In this document: positions 15,258 to 23,434 of the stretch, in pieces
Position numbering within the stretch: the stretch's first letter is position 1
Layout of the letters: each line of letters starts with the position of its first letter
Assembly (NCBI GenBank): GCA_022750415.1
Contig: JAKIVT010000010.1
Location: 1 to 33,156 of the forward strand
Direction: 5' to 3'
Length of the DNA stretch: 33,156 nucleotides
From: Thermoplasmata archaeon
Lineage (GTDB): Archaea; Thermoplasmatota; Thermoplasmata; Lutacidiplasmatales; UBA184
Position numbers and translations under genes: made by a program
Notes under the pieces: generated by a model
The model's input: only the letters and a program-made list of their open reading frames with translations
Told to the model about the DNA's origin: nothing
Database searches by the model: none

Positions 15258-16883
15258 CTATCCCTCGGTGGTCGGCCCGTTGTACAGGTAGCAGGCGACG
15301 GTATGGCCCCCACCCTCGATGGTCATCGGAGGTCGATTCTCCTTGCACACCGGCATCGCGTGGGGGCACCGGGGATGGAATCGGCAGCCTGTGGGGGGAT
15401 AAATGAGGTTGGGTACCGATCCCGGGATCGACTCGAGCTTCTTGTCCGGTTCGTCCATCCGGGGGATCGAACTGAGCAGTCCCTGGGTGTAGGGGTGGAG
15501 GGGCCGGCGGAACAGCTCCTCGACGGGGGCGGTCTCGACCACGTTCCCCGCGTACATGACGCACACGCGGTCGGCGACCTCGGCGATCACCCCGAGGTCG
15601 TGGGTGATCAGGAGGATCGCGGTCCCGACGCGGCCCTTCAGGTCCCGCATCAATTCGAGGATCTGGGCCTGGATCGTGACGTCGAGGGCCGTCGTCGGCT
15701 CGTCGGCGACGAGCAACTCGGGCTCGGCCGAGAGGGCCATGGCGATCATCACCCGCTGGAGCATCCCGCCGGACAGCTCGTGGGGGTAGCCCCGGGCGAC
15801 CTGGACGGGGTTGGCGATCGAGACCCCTTCCAGGAGCGCGACGACGTTCCAGAACATCTCGTCGGCAAGCCCCTTCCGGGTGTACCGCTTGATCCCCCAG
15901 AGGCTCAGGTGGAGGGTGGAGAGGTTGAGCGCGAGCCGCCGGGTCCGGATCACCCGACGGTGGTTTCGGTCCATCTTGGAGGTGCGCATCTCCTCCATGT
16001 ACGATGCCTTGAGCTCGGCTTCGAGGAGGAGCCGGCGGCGCCGCTGGGAGAGGTAATTCTTCTGCAGGCCCGAGAATTCGACCCTCCGGAGCGCCTTCCG
16101 CATCTGCGGAACCTTCGACTCCGGGTCCGCGTGGGCCGCGCGGAAGGTGTAGTACGCTTGAGTCCCCAAGCTCGGTACGCCGGTCACTTCCGCGAACGCA
16201 TTGCAGGCTGTCCGCAGCACGTTCCCGTCGTTCGTCCGGGCGGCGTCGACGACGGCCTGGAGGGCCGCCTCGACCTCCGCTCCCCGGGACTTCGCCTTCA
16301 GGAGCCGGTCGATGATCGGGATCCCGCGGTGGAGGAACAGCGCCTCGCTGATTTGGTCCGCAATGGAGAAGATCGGGTTGAGAGCGCTCATCGGCTCCTG
16401 GAAGATCATCGAGATGCCGGCGCCCCGGACCGCCGTCATCCGCTCCTGGCCGACCTTAATCCGCCGGTAGCGGCGGCGGACCTTCACCCGGTTCGACTTC
16501 CGGATCGGCTTGAACGTCGCCTCCTTCTCGAGGCCAAAGAGCAAGTTCGCCCCCTTGAACCGGATCTGCCCGTCCATGATCCGCCCGGGGGGGTCCGCGA
16601 TCAGTTTCGTGATGGAGAACGCCGTGACCGACTTGCCGCAGCCGGTCTCCCCGACCAGGCCGAGAGTCTCGCCGCGGTGGATCTGGAAGGTGACGCCGTC
16701 GAGCGCCTTGACGACCCCGTCGTACGTGAAGAAGTAGGTCCGCAGGCCCCGGACGTCGAGGATCACCGGGGTTTCGGTGGTCGACTCCCTCGGGGCGGAA
16801 GCGGTGGAGGTTTGGGTCGGGCGGGACGGCTCGGAGGGCAGCGGAGTGGACGGAATTCGGGCTGCGGCCGCCGTCCCACTCAC
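15258..16883 (-). CDS. dppD: Peptide ABC transporter ATP-binding protein DppD with large helical-domain insertion
   Basis: This 541-residue protein compares with about 330 for usual DppD. All catalytic motifs are intact: Walker A GETGCGKS (78-85), Q-loop Q162, signature LSGGM (370-374), Walker B LLVADEP (390-396), H-loop about H428. The C-terminal extension has [15 protein letters not shown]. The first 40 residues are Pro/Ser/Thr-rich. Extra length sits in a basic arm (about 118-150, with RRRYRRIKV) and in about 160 residues (187-345) between the Q-loop and the signature. The second insert is helical-looking and Arg/Lys-rich ([19 protein letters not shown]). The start is GTG at 16883, overlapping the dppC stop as GTGA. 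The function of the inserts is unknown. Confidence 0.92.
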   Translation of the reverse strand: MSGTAAAARIPSTPLPSEPSRPTQTSTASAPRESTTETPVILDVRGLRTYFFTYDGVVKALDGVTFQIHRGETLGLVGETGCGKSVTAFSITKLIADPPGRIMDGQIRFKGANLLFGLEKEATFKPIRKSNRVKVRRRYRRIKVGQERMTAVRGAGISMIFQEPMSALNPIFSIADQISEALFLHRGIPIIDRLLKAKSRGAEVEAALQAVVDAARTNDGNVLRTACNAFAEVTGVPSLGTQAYYTFRAAHADPESKVPQMRKALRRVEFSGLQKNYLSQRRRRLLLEAELKASYMEEMRTSKMDRNHRRVIRTRRLALNLSTLHLSLWGIKRYTRKGLADEMFWNVVALLEGVSIANPVQVARGYPHELSGGMLQRVMIAMALSAEPELLVADEPTTALDVTIQAQILELMRDLKGRVGTAILLITHDLGVIAEVADRVCVMYAGNVVETAPVEELFRRPLHPYTQGLLSSIPRMDEPDKKLESIPGSVPNLIYPPTGCRFHPRCPHAMPVCKENRPPMTIEGGGHTVACYLYNGPTTEG

Positions 16884-18127
16884 CTCCGCAACCGGGGGTC
16901 AAACGCGTCGCGGAGGCCGTCCGAGAGGAAGTTCACCGAGATCGCGAACAGGAACACGATCAGGCCGGGAAAGAGGAGCTGCCACCAGGGGAAGGCGCAC
17001 GAGGTGCCGGCCGAGGCGATCTGGCAGGCCGTGAGCTGCCCGGGGAGGATCCCGACCGCCAATGCCGACATCTGCCCCCACTCGGGGAAGTAGAGGGTGG
17101 GGAAGATATGGTACCCTAGGAAGGCGATCCCTCCAACGAGCAGCGGGATCGAGCCGACGTCGAGGGAGAGCTGGACGAACACCGGGTAGAGGCTGTTCGG
17201 CACGATGTGCTTGAGGATGATGCGGGGGGCCTTCGCGCCGCTCGCCCGGGACGCCTCGACGTACTTCTGCTCCCGGGTGACGAGCACCTGGCCCCGCACG
17301 ATGCGGGTGTAGCTCGGCCACCAGACGACGATGAACGCGCCGACCAGGAGACCGACCCGTTGCGGCAAGGTCGAGAACGACGGCCCCAACGCCGCCAGGG
17401 TCACGAGGACCAGCAGGAGGGCGGGGATGGAGAGGAAGATGTCGGTCACCCGCATGACGAGCTCGTCGACGAGCCCGCCCAAGTACCCCGCCATCGACCC
17501 GAGGAGAAGCCCAATGGCCGCCCCGACGCCGACGATGACGACCGAGATGAAGAGGGACCACTGCGCCCCTTCGATGAACCCGTCGTAGATCGAGTAGAAC
17601 AGGTTCCCGTCCGAGACGATCGTGAGGGAACCGAGCGGCAACGGGCCGCCCGAGAAGTGGGCCAAATTGAGGGTGGGCGGGACGTTCCCCGGATTGTACT
17701 GGTCGACGGCGTAGCAGTTCGGGGAGGGCGGAGGCCCGTTCGAGGGGTAGGTGCAGACCAGGTTGCAGGAGCCGTTCAGCGGGACGTAGTTCTGGGTGCC
17801 GAGCCCGGCGTAGGAACCGCAGTACAGGACGAGATGGTCGTTCGGGAACCCGTGGGTTCCCGCCGCGGCCGAGGAGACTGCCACCACGGCGAAGAAGATC
17901 AGGATCGCGAGACCGATGAGCGCCAGATTGTTGCGGCTCAGGAAGTACCACGTCCGCTTCATCTGGGCGATCCGCGGGCTCGGCCGCCGCCCCTTCGGAA
18001 TGAGGGCGGCGCTGGGGGTGACCCCCGTGGCGGAGGGAGGCGTCGGGTCGGGGAGCTTCGAATCCGGTGGGGGGGAGGACGTCGCCACGAGCTTACCCCA
18101 ACCGGACGCGGGGGTCGAGGTAGGCAT
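16880..18127 (-). CDS. dppC: Peptide ABC transporter permease DppC
   Basis: This 415-residue permease has a Pro/Ser-rich cytosolic N-terminus of about 55 residues. The first membrane helix ([18 protein letters not shown]) is followed by an enlarged extracellular loop of about 110 residues with four cysteines. The transport core carries the EAA loop [22 protein letters not shown], which contacts the ATPases. The C-terminus [13 protein letters not shown] is typical. A second cysteine pair ([11 protein letters not shown]) lies in the last extracellular loop. The ATG at 18127 overlaps dppB by 35 nt; a GTG at 18088, just after the dppB stop, is an alternative start. It forms half of the peptide pore with DppB. 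Confidence 0.92.
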   Translation of the reverse strand: MPTSTPASGWGKLVATSSPPPDSKLPDPTPPSATGVTPSAALIPKGRRPSPRIAQMKRTWYFLSRNNLALIGLAILIFFAVVAVSSAAAGTHGFPNDHLVLYCGSYAGLGTQNYVPLNGSCNLVCTYPSNGPPPSPNCYAVDQYNPGNVPPTLNLAHFSGGPLPLGSLTIVSDGNLFYSIYDGFIEGAQWSLFISVVIVGVGAAIGLLLGSMAGYLGGLVDELVMRVTDIFLSIPALLLVLVTLAALGPSFSTLPQRVGLLVGAFIVVWWPSYTRIVRGQVLVTREQKYVEASRASGAKAPRIILKHIVPNSLYPVFVQLSLDVGSIPLLVGGIAFLGYHIFPTLYFPEWGQMSALAVGILPGQLTACQIASAGTSCAFPWWQLLFPGLIVFLFAISVNFLSDGLRDAFDPRLRR

Positions 18128-19280
18128 AGAGGATGTCCACGATGATGTTCGCCGCGACGACGATGATGGTGAACAACAAGGTCGTGCCGAAGATCAGCCC
18201 GAAGTCCGGACTCGGGAGGATCGAGTAGGCGAGGAGGAGGCCGATCCCCCGCAGGTGGAACACCAGTTCAATGATCGCGAACCCGCCGATGAACCCCGCG
18301 AAGGTCAGGCCGAGAACGGTGATCGTCACGTTGAGGGAGTTTCGCCCCGCGTGCTTGCGGACGACGACCGACTCGGGAACACCCTTCGAGCGGGCCGTGC
18401 GGATGAAGTCGAGATTCATGACCTCGAGCATGCTGTTGCGGACGAATCGGAGGATCCCGGCGACCGACCCGTACGCGATGCTCACGGCGGGGAGGATCTG
18501 GCGCTTCACGGACTCCCAGGCGAGGAACCAGTTCTGGTGGATGATCGCGTCGACGGTCGGGAATCCAGTCGGCGAGGTTTGACCGAACGCTCCGACCCAT
18601 TTGGGTAACTCCCCGCCGGGGAGGCAACCCGAGGGGGGCCAGGACCCGTAGAACTCGAAGAACGGGGTCGATTGGCCGCCGCAGACCTGAGAGAACTGGC
18701 CTGCAAGGACCGTGGCCCCGAGCAAGAGCAGGATGGCCAAGAGGAACCCGGGTAAGGCGAACCCGGAGAACGACAGGACCCGCGTCGCTTGGTCCAGCGG
18801 TCGATTCCGGTAGACCGCCGAGTAGTTTCCGAGCGGGATCGCCAGCGCCAGAATGAGCAGGAGCGAAAGTGCCGCGAGCTCCAAGGTGTACGGGAGGAAG
18901 TACGAGAGAACCGTCGTGACGGGGATCGTGGACCCGCCGATCAGATTCGTACTCGCGTAACTCCCGTGCTCGGTCGACCCCCAATTGAGGGTCAGACTGT
19001 TTTTCATGTAGGTGAGCCACTGGAGGTAAATCGGTTGGTTGAGGCCGAGCGCGTGGACCCCGCGGACGTAGGCGGGGTTCGGGCACATCCCCGTCCCAGG
19101 CAATCCCAGCTGCGAGCAGGCGACCGTCGGGCTGTAGCCGAATTTCGAGGGGCCGTAGTAGGCGTTCAGTTTGGTATCGACGGGGAGGGTGCTGACCAGT
19201 ACGAAGGTGATGGTCATCACCCCGATGATGACGGGGAGGAGGAGGAGCATCCGGCGGACGATGTAAATCCACATCCGCAT
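18093..19280 (-). CDS. dppB: Peptide ABC transporter permease DppB
   Basis: The product is 395 residues from the ATG at 19280, giving the usual N-terminus (MRMWIYIVRRMLLLLPVIIG). The GTG at 19304 is an alternative adding eight residues. The first extracellular loop is long and carries a cysteine pair (ACSQLGLPGTGMC). Another pair lies in a loop near the middle (CGG...SGC). The EAA-type loop DFIRTARSKGVPESVVVRKHAGRNS and the terminal YLDPRVRLG are standard for the family. It is the first gene of the operon dppB-dppC-dppD-dppF-13585, all overlapping or closely spaced. The operon reads from the TATA box at 19341-19348. Confidence 0.92.
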   Translation of the reverse strand: MRMWIYIVRRMLLLLPVIIGVMTITFVLVSTLPVDTKLNAYYGPSKFGYSPTVACSQLGLPGTGMCPNPAYVRGVHALGLNQPIYLQWLTYMKNSLTLNWGSTEHGSYASTNLIGGSTIPVTTVLSYFLPYTLELAALSLLLILALAIPLGNYSAVYRNRPLDQATRVLSFSGFALPGFLLAILLLLGATVLAGQFSQVCGGQSTPFFEFYGSWPPSGCLPGGELPKWVGAFGQTSPTGFPTVDAIIHQNWFLAWESVKRQILPAVSIAYGSVAGILRFVRNSMLEVMNLDFIRTARSKGVPESVVVRKHAGRNSLNVTITVLGLTFAGFIGGFAIIELVFHLRGIGLLLAYSILPSPDFGLIFGTTLLFTIIVVAANIIVDILYAYLDPRVRLG

Positions 19281-19299
19281 GGTGTGCAACCCCCGGCCT

Positions 19300-19317
19300 G
19301 TCACCTGACACGGTGAC
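19300..19317. promoter_or_regulatory. Inverted repeat at the dpp operon transcription start
   Basis: GTCACC and GGTGAC form a perfect 6-bp inverted repeat separated by 6 nt. It lies immediately downstream of the predicted start site (about 19318) on the minus strand, a good position for a repressor. Its left part, GTCACCTGAC, recurs exactly at 3032-3041 in front of the surface protein gene. An operator role is inferred. Confidence 0.4.
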
Positions 19318-19340
19318 GAAGCGTGCGATTCGGGTCCCAG

Positions 19341-19348
19341 TATTTATG
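19341..19348 (-). promoter_or_regulatory. TATA box of the dpp operon
   Basis: On the minus strand the sequence reads CCATAAATAC, an AT-rich block in GC-rich surroundings. A start about 26 nt downstream (near 19318) leaves a leader of about 38 nt before the dppB ATG. Confidence 0.6.
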
Positions 19349-19356
19349 GATTTATC

Positions 19357-19393
19357 GAAAAACTCGGATATTCCCGCGACGGCCGGCGCCGGC
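19357..19393 (-). terminator. Palindrome plus T5 run after pth2
   Basis: On the minus strand the pth2 stop is followed by the 12-bp palindrome GCCGGCGCCGGC, then about 20 nt later by GTTTTTC. It separates the srp54-pth2 unit from the dpp operon, which starts on the same strand within 80 nt. Confidence 0.45.
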
Positions 19394-19400
19394 GGGCGCG

Positions 19401-19742
19401 CTAAAGCAGCGGGAGATTGCCCGTAATCGCGTCGATCTCCTCGGCTCGGGCGGGGCCGATGCCGAGGACCGTCTTCGTGCCTGGGGGGACCTCCGTAAGG
19501 CCCGCGTCCTCGACGACCTCGGTCATCAATCCCTTCGCCCGCGCCAGCCGCTGTACCCGTTCCAGGTCGTCGATGGTCGGCACAACGACGGCGATCTTCC
19601 GCTGCCCCTGGGCGAACCAGGCGGCGAGGGCGTCGGCGTTCCGTTTCCGCCCTGCCTCGACGAGCATGACGGCGGCGTGGGCGACCTGAACGGCCGTCTT
19701 TCCGGCGGTGAGCCGCAACTCGCCGCGGACGACGAGGACCAT
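19401..19742 (-). CDS. pth2: Peptidyl-tRNA hydrolase, archaeal/eukaryotic Pth2 type
   Basis: At 113 residues this is the normal Pth2 length. It has the N-terminal strand VLVVRGELRLTAGKTAVQVAHAAV containing the conserved Lys (K15) and His (H22), the VVPTIDDLERV segment, and the C-terminal VPPGTKTVLGIGPA...IDAITGNLPLL. It releases peptides from prematurely dropped peptidyl-tRNA and recycles the tRNA. The ATG at 19742 lies 19 nt downstream of the DUF1616 gene, with GGAGG about 14 nt before it. It is the last gene of the srp54 unit. Confidence 0.93.
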   Translation of the reverse strand: MVLVVRGELRLTAGKTAVQVAHAAVMLVEAGRKRNADALAAWFAQGQRKIAVVVPTIDDLERVQRLARAKGLMTEVVEDAGLTEVPPGTKTVLGIGPARAEEIDAITGNLPLL

Positions 19743-19761
19743 CTTGTACTGGCCGGCCTCC

Positions 19762-20304
19762 CTACGCGGCGTTGAGCTCCCCCTCCCGCGCCGCGACCGT
19801 CCGGGCCTCTTGAGCGAGCACCTGCTCCAGGTCGGCCTCGACCCGCGGGCGCTCGGGGGCGTCCCGAGGGAGGACCCGGAGCCGATGTCGAAGTCGGCGC
19901 TCTTCGGCTTTCAGGCCTTCAAGAACCCGGATCGTCTCGAACGGGCGCTCCTTCTCTCCTTCCGGTTCGAGGACGGGCCCGGACGGGGGAACGGCGGCGA
20001 AGGCACCCCGAAGGACGGCCGCGGCTAGGCCGACGAGGGTCACCCCGGCCAGAAGCTCGAAGAGGACGGGGTCCGACCAGTTCACCCCGAAGCCAACCGG
20101 GGAGTTGAGGAGCCCGAATCCGAGGATCACGGTGATCGCGACGCTGCCAAACAGGCTGAGAGCGAGCGTTTCGAGGAGATGAATGGCGCCGTTCGGTCCT
20201 CGGAACCGCCATTCGGGGAACGTCGCCCGGGCGAGGGCGAAACCGGGGAGAACGAACGTGAGGGCGAGGCCGGCCACCGCCTCGGCGGCGTTGACGGACG
20301 CCAT
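19762..20304 (-). CDS. DUF1616-like membrane protein
   Basis: This 180-residue protein has three predicted membrane helices: AVAGLALTFVLPGFALARA, then ALSLFGSVAITVILGFGLL, then FELLAGVTLVGLAAAVLRG. The LALTFVLPGFALARATFPE segment resembles the start of the DUF1616 family, whose role is unknown. A charged, probably coiled-coil cytosolic tail (about 120-180, rich in Glu and Arg) follows. It begins 9 nt after the srp54 stop and ends 19 nt before pth2, so it is likely co-transcribed with both. That context hints at membrane insertion or secretion, but this is inference. The family assignment is by recognition of one segment. Confidence 0.75.
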   Translation of the reverse strand: MASVNAAEAVAGLALTFVLPGFALARATFPEWRFRGPNGAIHLLETLALSLFGSVAITVILGFGLLNSPVGFGVNWSDPVLFELLAGVTLVGLAAAVLRGAFAAVPPSGPVLEPEGEKERPFETIRVLEGLKAEERRLRHRLRVLPRDAPERPRVEADLEQVLAQEARTVAAREGELNAA

Positions 20305-20313
20305 CGCCCCGGA

Positions 20314-21651
20314 CTACGCCGGCGGCCCTCCCCCGTGGAACTGGCGCTCCAATTGGCGGCGGAGCTTCCGATTGGAGGCGATCCCGTGGGCCGCCTTCCG
20401 GGTGGTGTCCACGTACTTCAGCAACGCCCGGACCTCGGGGGGCTTGACCCCGCTCCCGCGGGCGATCCGCTGGATCCGGTCCCCTTTGATGATGTGGTAA
20501 TCGTCGAGCTCGGCGCCGTTCACCGAGTCGAGGATCGAACGGAACCGGCGGAGCCGCTTCTGGGTGTCCTCGAGTTGGTTGTCGCTCAGTTTGGCCCCGC
20601 CGAACGACGGGAGCATCGACATCAGCTTGGAGAACGGACCCATCTGTCCGAGGGAGTCGAGCTGCGCCCGCATGTCCCGGAGGGTGAACTTCCCGGACAT
20701 GAGGTTCTCGGCGGCCTTCTCCGCCTCCTCCTTGTCGGTGAGTTCCTCGAACCGCTCGAGGAGGGTCTGGATGTCGCCCATCCCGAGGAGTCGGGAGACG
20801 AACCGGGTCGGCTCGAACCGCTCGAGCTCGTCGAGGTGCTCGCCGGTGCCCAGGAAGACGATGGGGGCTCCGCTCGCCGCCACGGCCGAGAGGGCGCCTC
20901 CCCCTTTCGCCGACCCATCGATCTTGGTCAGCACGACCCCGGTCAGTCCGACCGCCTTGTGGAACGCTTCCGCGCTCCGGCCGGCCGACTGGCCCATCGC
21001 CGCATCGAGCACGAGGAGCGTCTCGTCCGGGTGAACGGCCTCCCGGACCCGTCCGAGCTCCGCGATCAGCTCGGCGTCGATGCCGCTCCGACCGGCAGTG
21101 TCGACGATGACGGCGAGGTGCGGGGGGAATTTGGCGAGCGCCTCCTTCACGATCACCTCGGCCCGCTTTTCCGACCGGTTCGCGTAGAACTCGCACCCGA
21201 CCTTCTTCGCGAGCTGCTCGAGCTGGTCGATCGCCGCTGGTCGGTGGACGTCGGCGGCGACGAGTCCGACTCGGACCCCTTTCTTCTGGAAGTGGCGCGC
21301 GAGCTTGCCGGCGGTGGTCGTCTTCCCCTGGCCAAAGAGGCCGACCATCAGGATCTTGCGCGGTTTGACCTCGAACGGCCGGTCCGGGCCAAGGATTCCG
21401 CGGATCTCTTCGTAGATGATCCGCACCAGGAAATCGCGGACCGAGGCGCCCGCCGGCGGCTTCTCCTCTTTCGCGCGGCGCTTGACCCGCTGCGTGAGGT
21501 CGAGGGCGAGCTGGACGTTGACGTCGGATTGCAGGAGCGCCCGCTGGATGTCGCGCGAGACCTCCGCGAGGAGGGCGTCGTCCACCGCCGAGCCGCGGGC
21601 GATCTTTTGCAGAACGCCGCGGAGCGATTTTCCGAGCGAGTCGAGGACCAT
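20314..21651 (-). CDS. srp54: Signal recognition particle 54 kDa protein
   Basis: The product is 445 residues from the ATG at 21651. The ORF-track start at 21825 adds 58 residues of non-family sequence. The four-helix N domain (1-90) is followed by the G domain: G1 GLFGQGKT (104-111), DVHRPAA (134-140), G3 DTAG (184-187), G4 TKID (242-245) and GGGALS. The Met-rich M domain (about 325-445) contains FTLRDMRAQL and MGPFSKLMSMLP and binds signal peptides and 7S RNA. The P-loop residues Phe and Gln replace the commoner Gln and Ser/Thr, but the GKT is intact. It targets ribosomes making membrane and secreted proteins to the translocon. GGGTG lies just before the start. Confidence 0.95.
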   Translation of the reverse strand: MVLDSLGKSLRGVLQKIARGSAVDDALLAEVSRDIQRALLQSDVNVQLALDLTQRVKRRAKEEKPPAGASVRDFLVRIIYEEIRGILGPDRPFEVKPRKILMVGLFGQGKTTTAGKLARHFQKKGVRVGLVAADVHRPAAIDQLEQLAKKVGCEFYANRSEKRAEVIVKEALAKFPPHLAVIVDTAGRSGIDAELIAELGRVREAVHPDETLLVLDAAMGQSAGRSAEAFHKAVGLTGVVLTKIDGSAKGGGALSAVAASGAPIVFLGTGEHLDELERFEPTRFVSRLLGMGDIQTLLERFEELTDKEEAEKAAENLMSGKFTLRDMRAQLDSLGQMGPFSKLMSMLPSFGGAKLSDNQLEDTQKRLRRFRSILDSVNGAELDDYHIIKGDRIQRIARGSGVKPPEVRALLKYVDTTRKAAHGIASNRKLRRQLERQFHGGGPPA

Positions 21652-21711
21652 CGTACACCCGCCGGCCCGCCGCTCGTCCGGCCGACGAGCGCTCGAGGGG
21701 GACCACCCCTC

Positions 21712-21719
21712 ATTATGTT
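21712..21719 (-). promoter_or_regulatory. Possible TATA box of the srp54 unit
   Basis: On the minus strand, AACATAATGAG lies about 64 nt before the srp54 ATG and is the most AT-rich block in the 172-nt divergent gap. It predicts a start near 21690 and a leader of about 40 nt. The other direction has only a weak candidate (TCTTATCG, 21787-21794) for the GltD-like gene. Confidence 0.4.
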
Positions 21720-21823
21720 TGGGGAACTCGAAAACTCGTCGGGCAGCGTCGCGCCCGTGCGACGACGCCGCATTCTCGGGCAACGCTCTTATCGCGCGAA
21801 CGGGGTGAGAGGTTCGGGACCCC

Positions 21824-23296
21824 ATGGTCGCCGATGCCAGCCCCGGGACGGCGGCTCCCGCACCGCCGAAAGCGCCGCCGAAGCTGAACCCGGTCCGGGT
21901 CCAGATCCACGAGGCGCCGGTCGCGGAGCGGACCCAGAATTTCGAGGAGGTCCTTCACGCCTACTCGAAGGAGGACGCGATCCTCGAAGCGAAGCGCTGC
22001 ATCCAATGCCGCCGACCCTGGTGCGTGGAAGCGTGCCCGATCTCGCAGGACGCCCGCGAGTACATCCGGTTCATCGCCGACGGGGATTTCGACGGCGCGG
22101 CGCGCGTGACGGTGCAGGAGAATCCGCTCGCCACCTGCCTCTGCAAGGTCTGCTACCACTACTGCGAGGACGCCTGTGTCGTGAAGAAGAAGGGCGTCCC
22201 CGTCGCCATTCGCCACCTCAAGCGGGCGGCGATGGAACTCGGGAACGGGGACCTCGCCTATGTCGCCACGGCCCCCAAGAACCAGCGGATCGCCGTGGTC
22301 GGCGCCGGTCCGGCCGGGATCATGGCGGCGTGGGAGCTCGGGATCCGAGGCTACGCGGTGACCGTCTTCGAGCAGGAACCGGTGTACGGAGGCCTCATGC
22401 AAACGATTCCCGCCTACCGGATGACCGACGCGGACGTCGAGGAGGACCGGGCCCGATTCCGGGACCTCGACGTGACGTTCGTCAAGGACCGGCGCATCGG
22501 CGCCGAATTCCCCCCCGAGAAGCTCCTTGCCGAAGGGTATCTCGCCGTGTTCCTCTCGGTTGGCACGAGCGCCCACCGCTCGCTCGGGGTCGTCGGCGAG
22601 GACCTTCCCGGTGTCGTGCCGGCTCTGGAGTTGCTCAAGCGCGTCAACCGCAGCGAGCCGGTCTCGCTCGGCCACCAGATCGTCGTCATCGGGGGCGGTG
22701 ATGTGGCGATGGACTCCATCCGCAGCGCCCTTCGGTTGTCCCAAGGCGGAAAAGTCACTCTCGTGTACCGGCGAAGCCAGGAGGAGATGCCGGCCGACCC
22801 CGAGGAGGTCCACGGCGCCATGACCGAGGGGATCGAGTTCATTTTCCAGAAAGCCCCGGTTCGCATCGTCGGAACCGGGCACGTCGAAGGGGTCGTCTTC
22901 CAATCGATCGAGCTCGGCCCTCCGGATGCCGGCGGACGCCGCTCCCCGGTTCCTGTTCCCGGTTCTGAGGTCACGATCCCCTGCGACACGGTCGTCGTCG
23001 CCGTGGGCCAGAAGGCCGACCTCGCCGGGTTCGGCACCGCGCTCGACCTCAAGCTCACGAGCCAAGGATGGCCGGAAGGGAAGAATCCGGGGTTTGCCAC
23101 GGCGATTCCAGGCGTCTTCGCCGCCGGCGGCCGTTCGGTCGTCTACGCCATGGGAACCGCGACCAAGGCCGCGGAGGCGATCGATGCCTACCTCTCGGCC
23201 CAGCGCAATGCCGTGGCCGAGCCTCGACCGGACCCGTTCGGGGGCCCGACGAAGTACCACCTCCCCGCGGGGTACACGACCCCGATCCGCAGTTAG
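21824..23296 (+). CDS. GltD-like NAD(P)H-dependent iron-sulphur flavoprotein oxidoreductase
   Basis: This 490-residue protein matches the glutamate synthase small-subunit family. After a Pro/Ala-rich N-terminus there are two ferredoxin-like cysteine clusters: C59-x2-C62-x4-C67-x3-C71-P and C105-x-C107-x2-C110-x3-C114 (plus C118). The FAD site is VVGAGPAG (about 158-165) and the NAD(P)H site is VVIGGGDVAMDS (about 287-298). VYRRSQEEMPA and a C-terminal PGVFAAGG segment are family features. No glutamate synthase large subunit is nearby, so it may pass electrons to another partner, such as a ferredoxin or NADP partner of the Nfn/Sud kind. The precise reaction is unresolved. It is transcribed alone, divergently from srp54. 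Confidence 0.85.
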   Translation: MVADASPGTAAPAPPKAPPKLNPVRVQIHEAPVAERTQNFEEVLHAYSKEDAILEAKRCIQCRRPWCVEACPISQDAREYIRFIADGDFDGAARVTVQENPLATCLCKVCYHYCEDACVVKKKGVPVAIRHLKRAAMELGNGDLAYVATAPKNQRIAVVGAGPAGIMAAWELGIRGYAVTVFEQEPVYGGLMQTIPAYRMTDADVEEDRARFRDLDVTFVKDRRIGAEFPPEKLLAEGYLAVFLSVGTSAHRSLGVVGEDLPGVVPALELLKRVNRSEPVSLGHQIVVIGGGDVAMDSIRSALRLSQGGKVTLVYRRSQEEMPADPEEVHGAMTEGIEFIFQKAPVRIVGTGHVEGVVFQSIELGPPDAGGRRSPVPVPGSEVTIPCDTVVVAVGQKADLAGFGTALDLKLTSQGWPEGKNPGFATAIPGVFAAGGRSVVYAMGTATKAAEAIDAYLSAQRNAVAEPRPDPFGGPTKYHLPAGYTTPIRS

Positions 23297-23395
23297 GCGC
23301 GCCACGACCGGACGGGCGGCGGCGACCGGTCCTCGTCGGATGTCGCGCGCGTACGGAACGGTTCGAAAGTTCCACGTCCCCCGCGCAAACGGCAG

Positions 23396-23403
23396 GTTTA
23401 TCG
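23396..23403 (+). promoter_or_regulatory. TATA box of the complete S53 peptidase gene
   Basis: GTTTATCG lies about 36 nt before the ATG at 23435, predicting a start near 23425. A purine-rich GGGAGG (23423-23428) with a 6-nt spacer precedes the ATG and could serve as ribosome-binding site. A GGAAC/GTTCC inverted repeat with a 9-nt spacer lies further upstream at 23355-23373. Nothing else stands out in 23297-23434. Confidence 0.45.
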
Positions 23404-23434
23404 CAGGGCGGCCCGACTAGGCGGGAGGACGTCG

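Noticed and set aside
20179-22701. 840-residue + strand ORF spanning srp54 and the GltD-like gene
   Set aside because: Runs antisense to srp54 and out of frame with the GltD-like gene; no domain visible.
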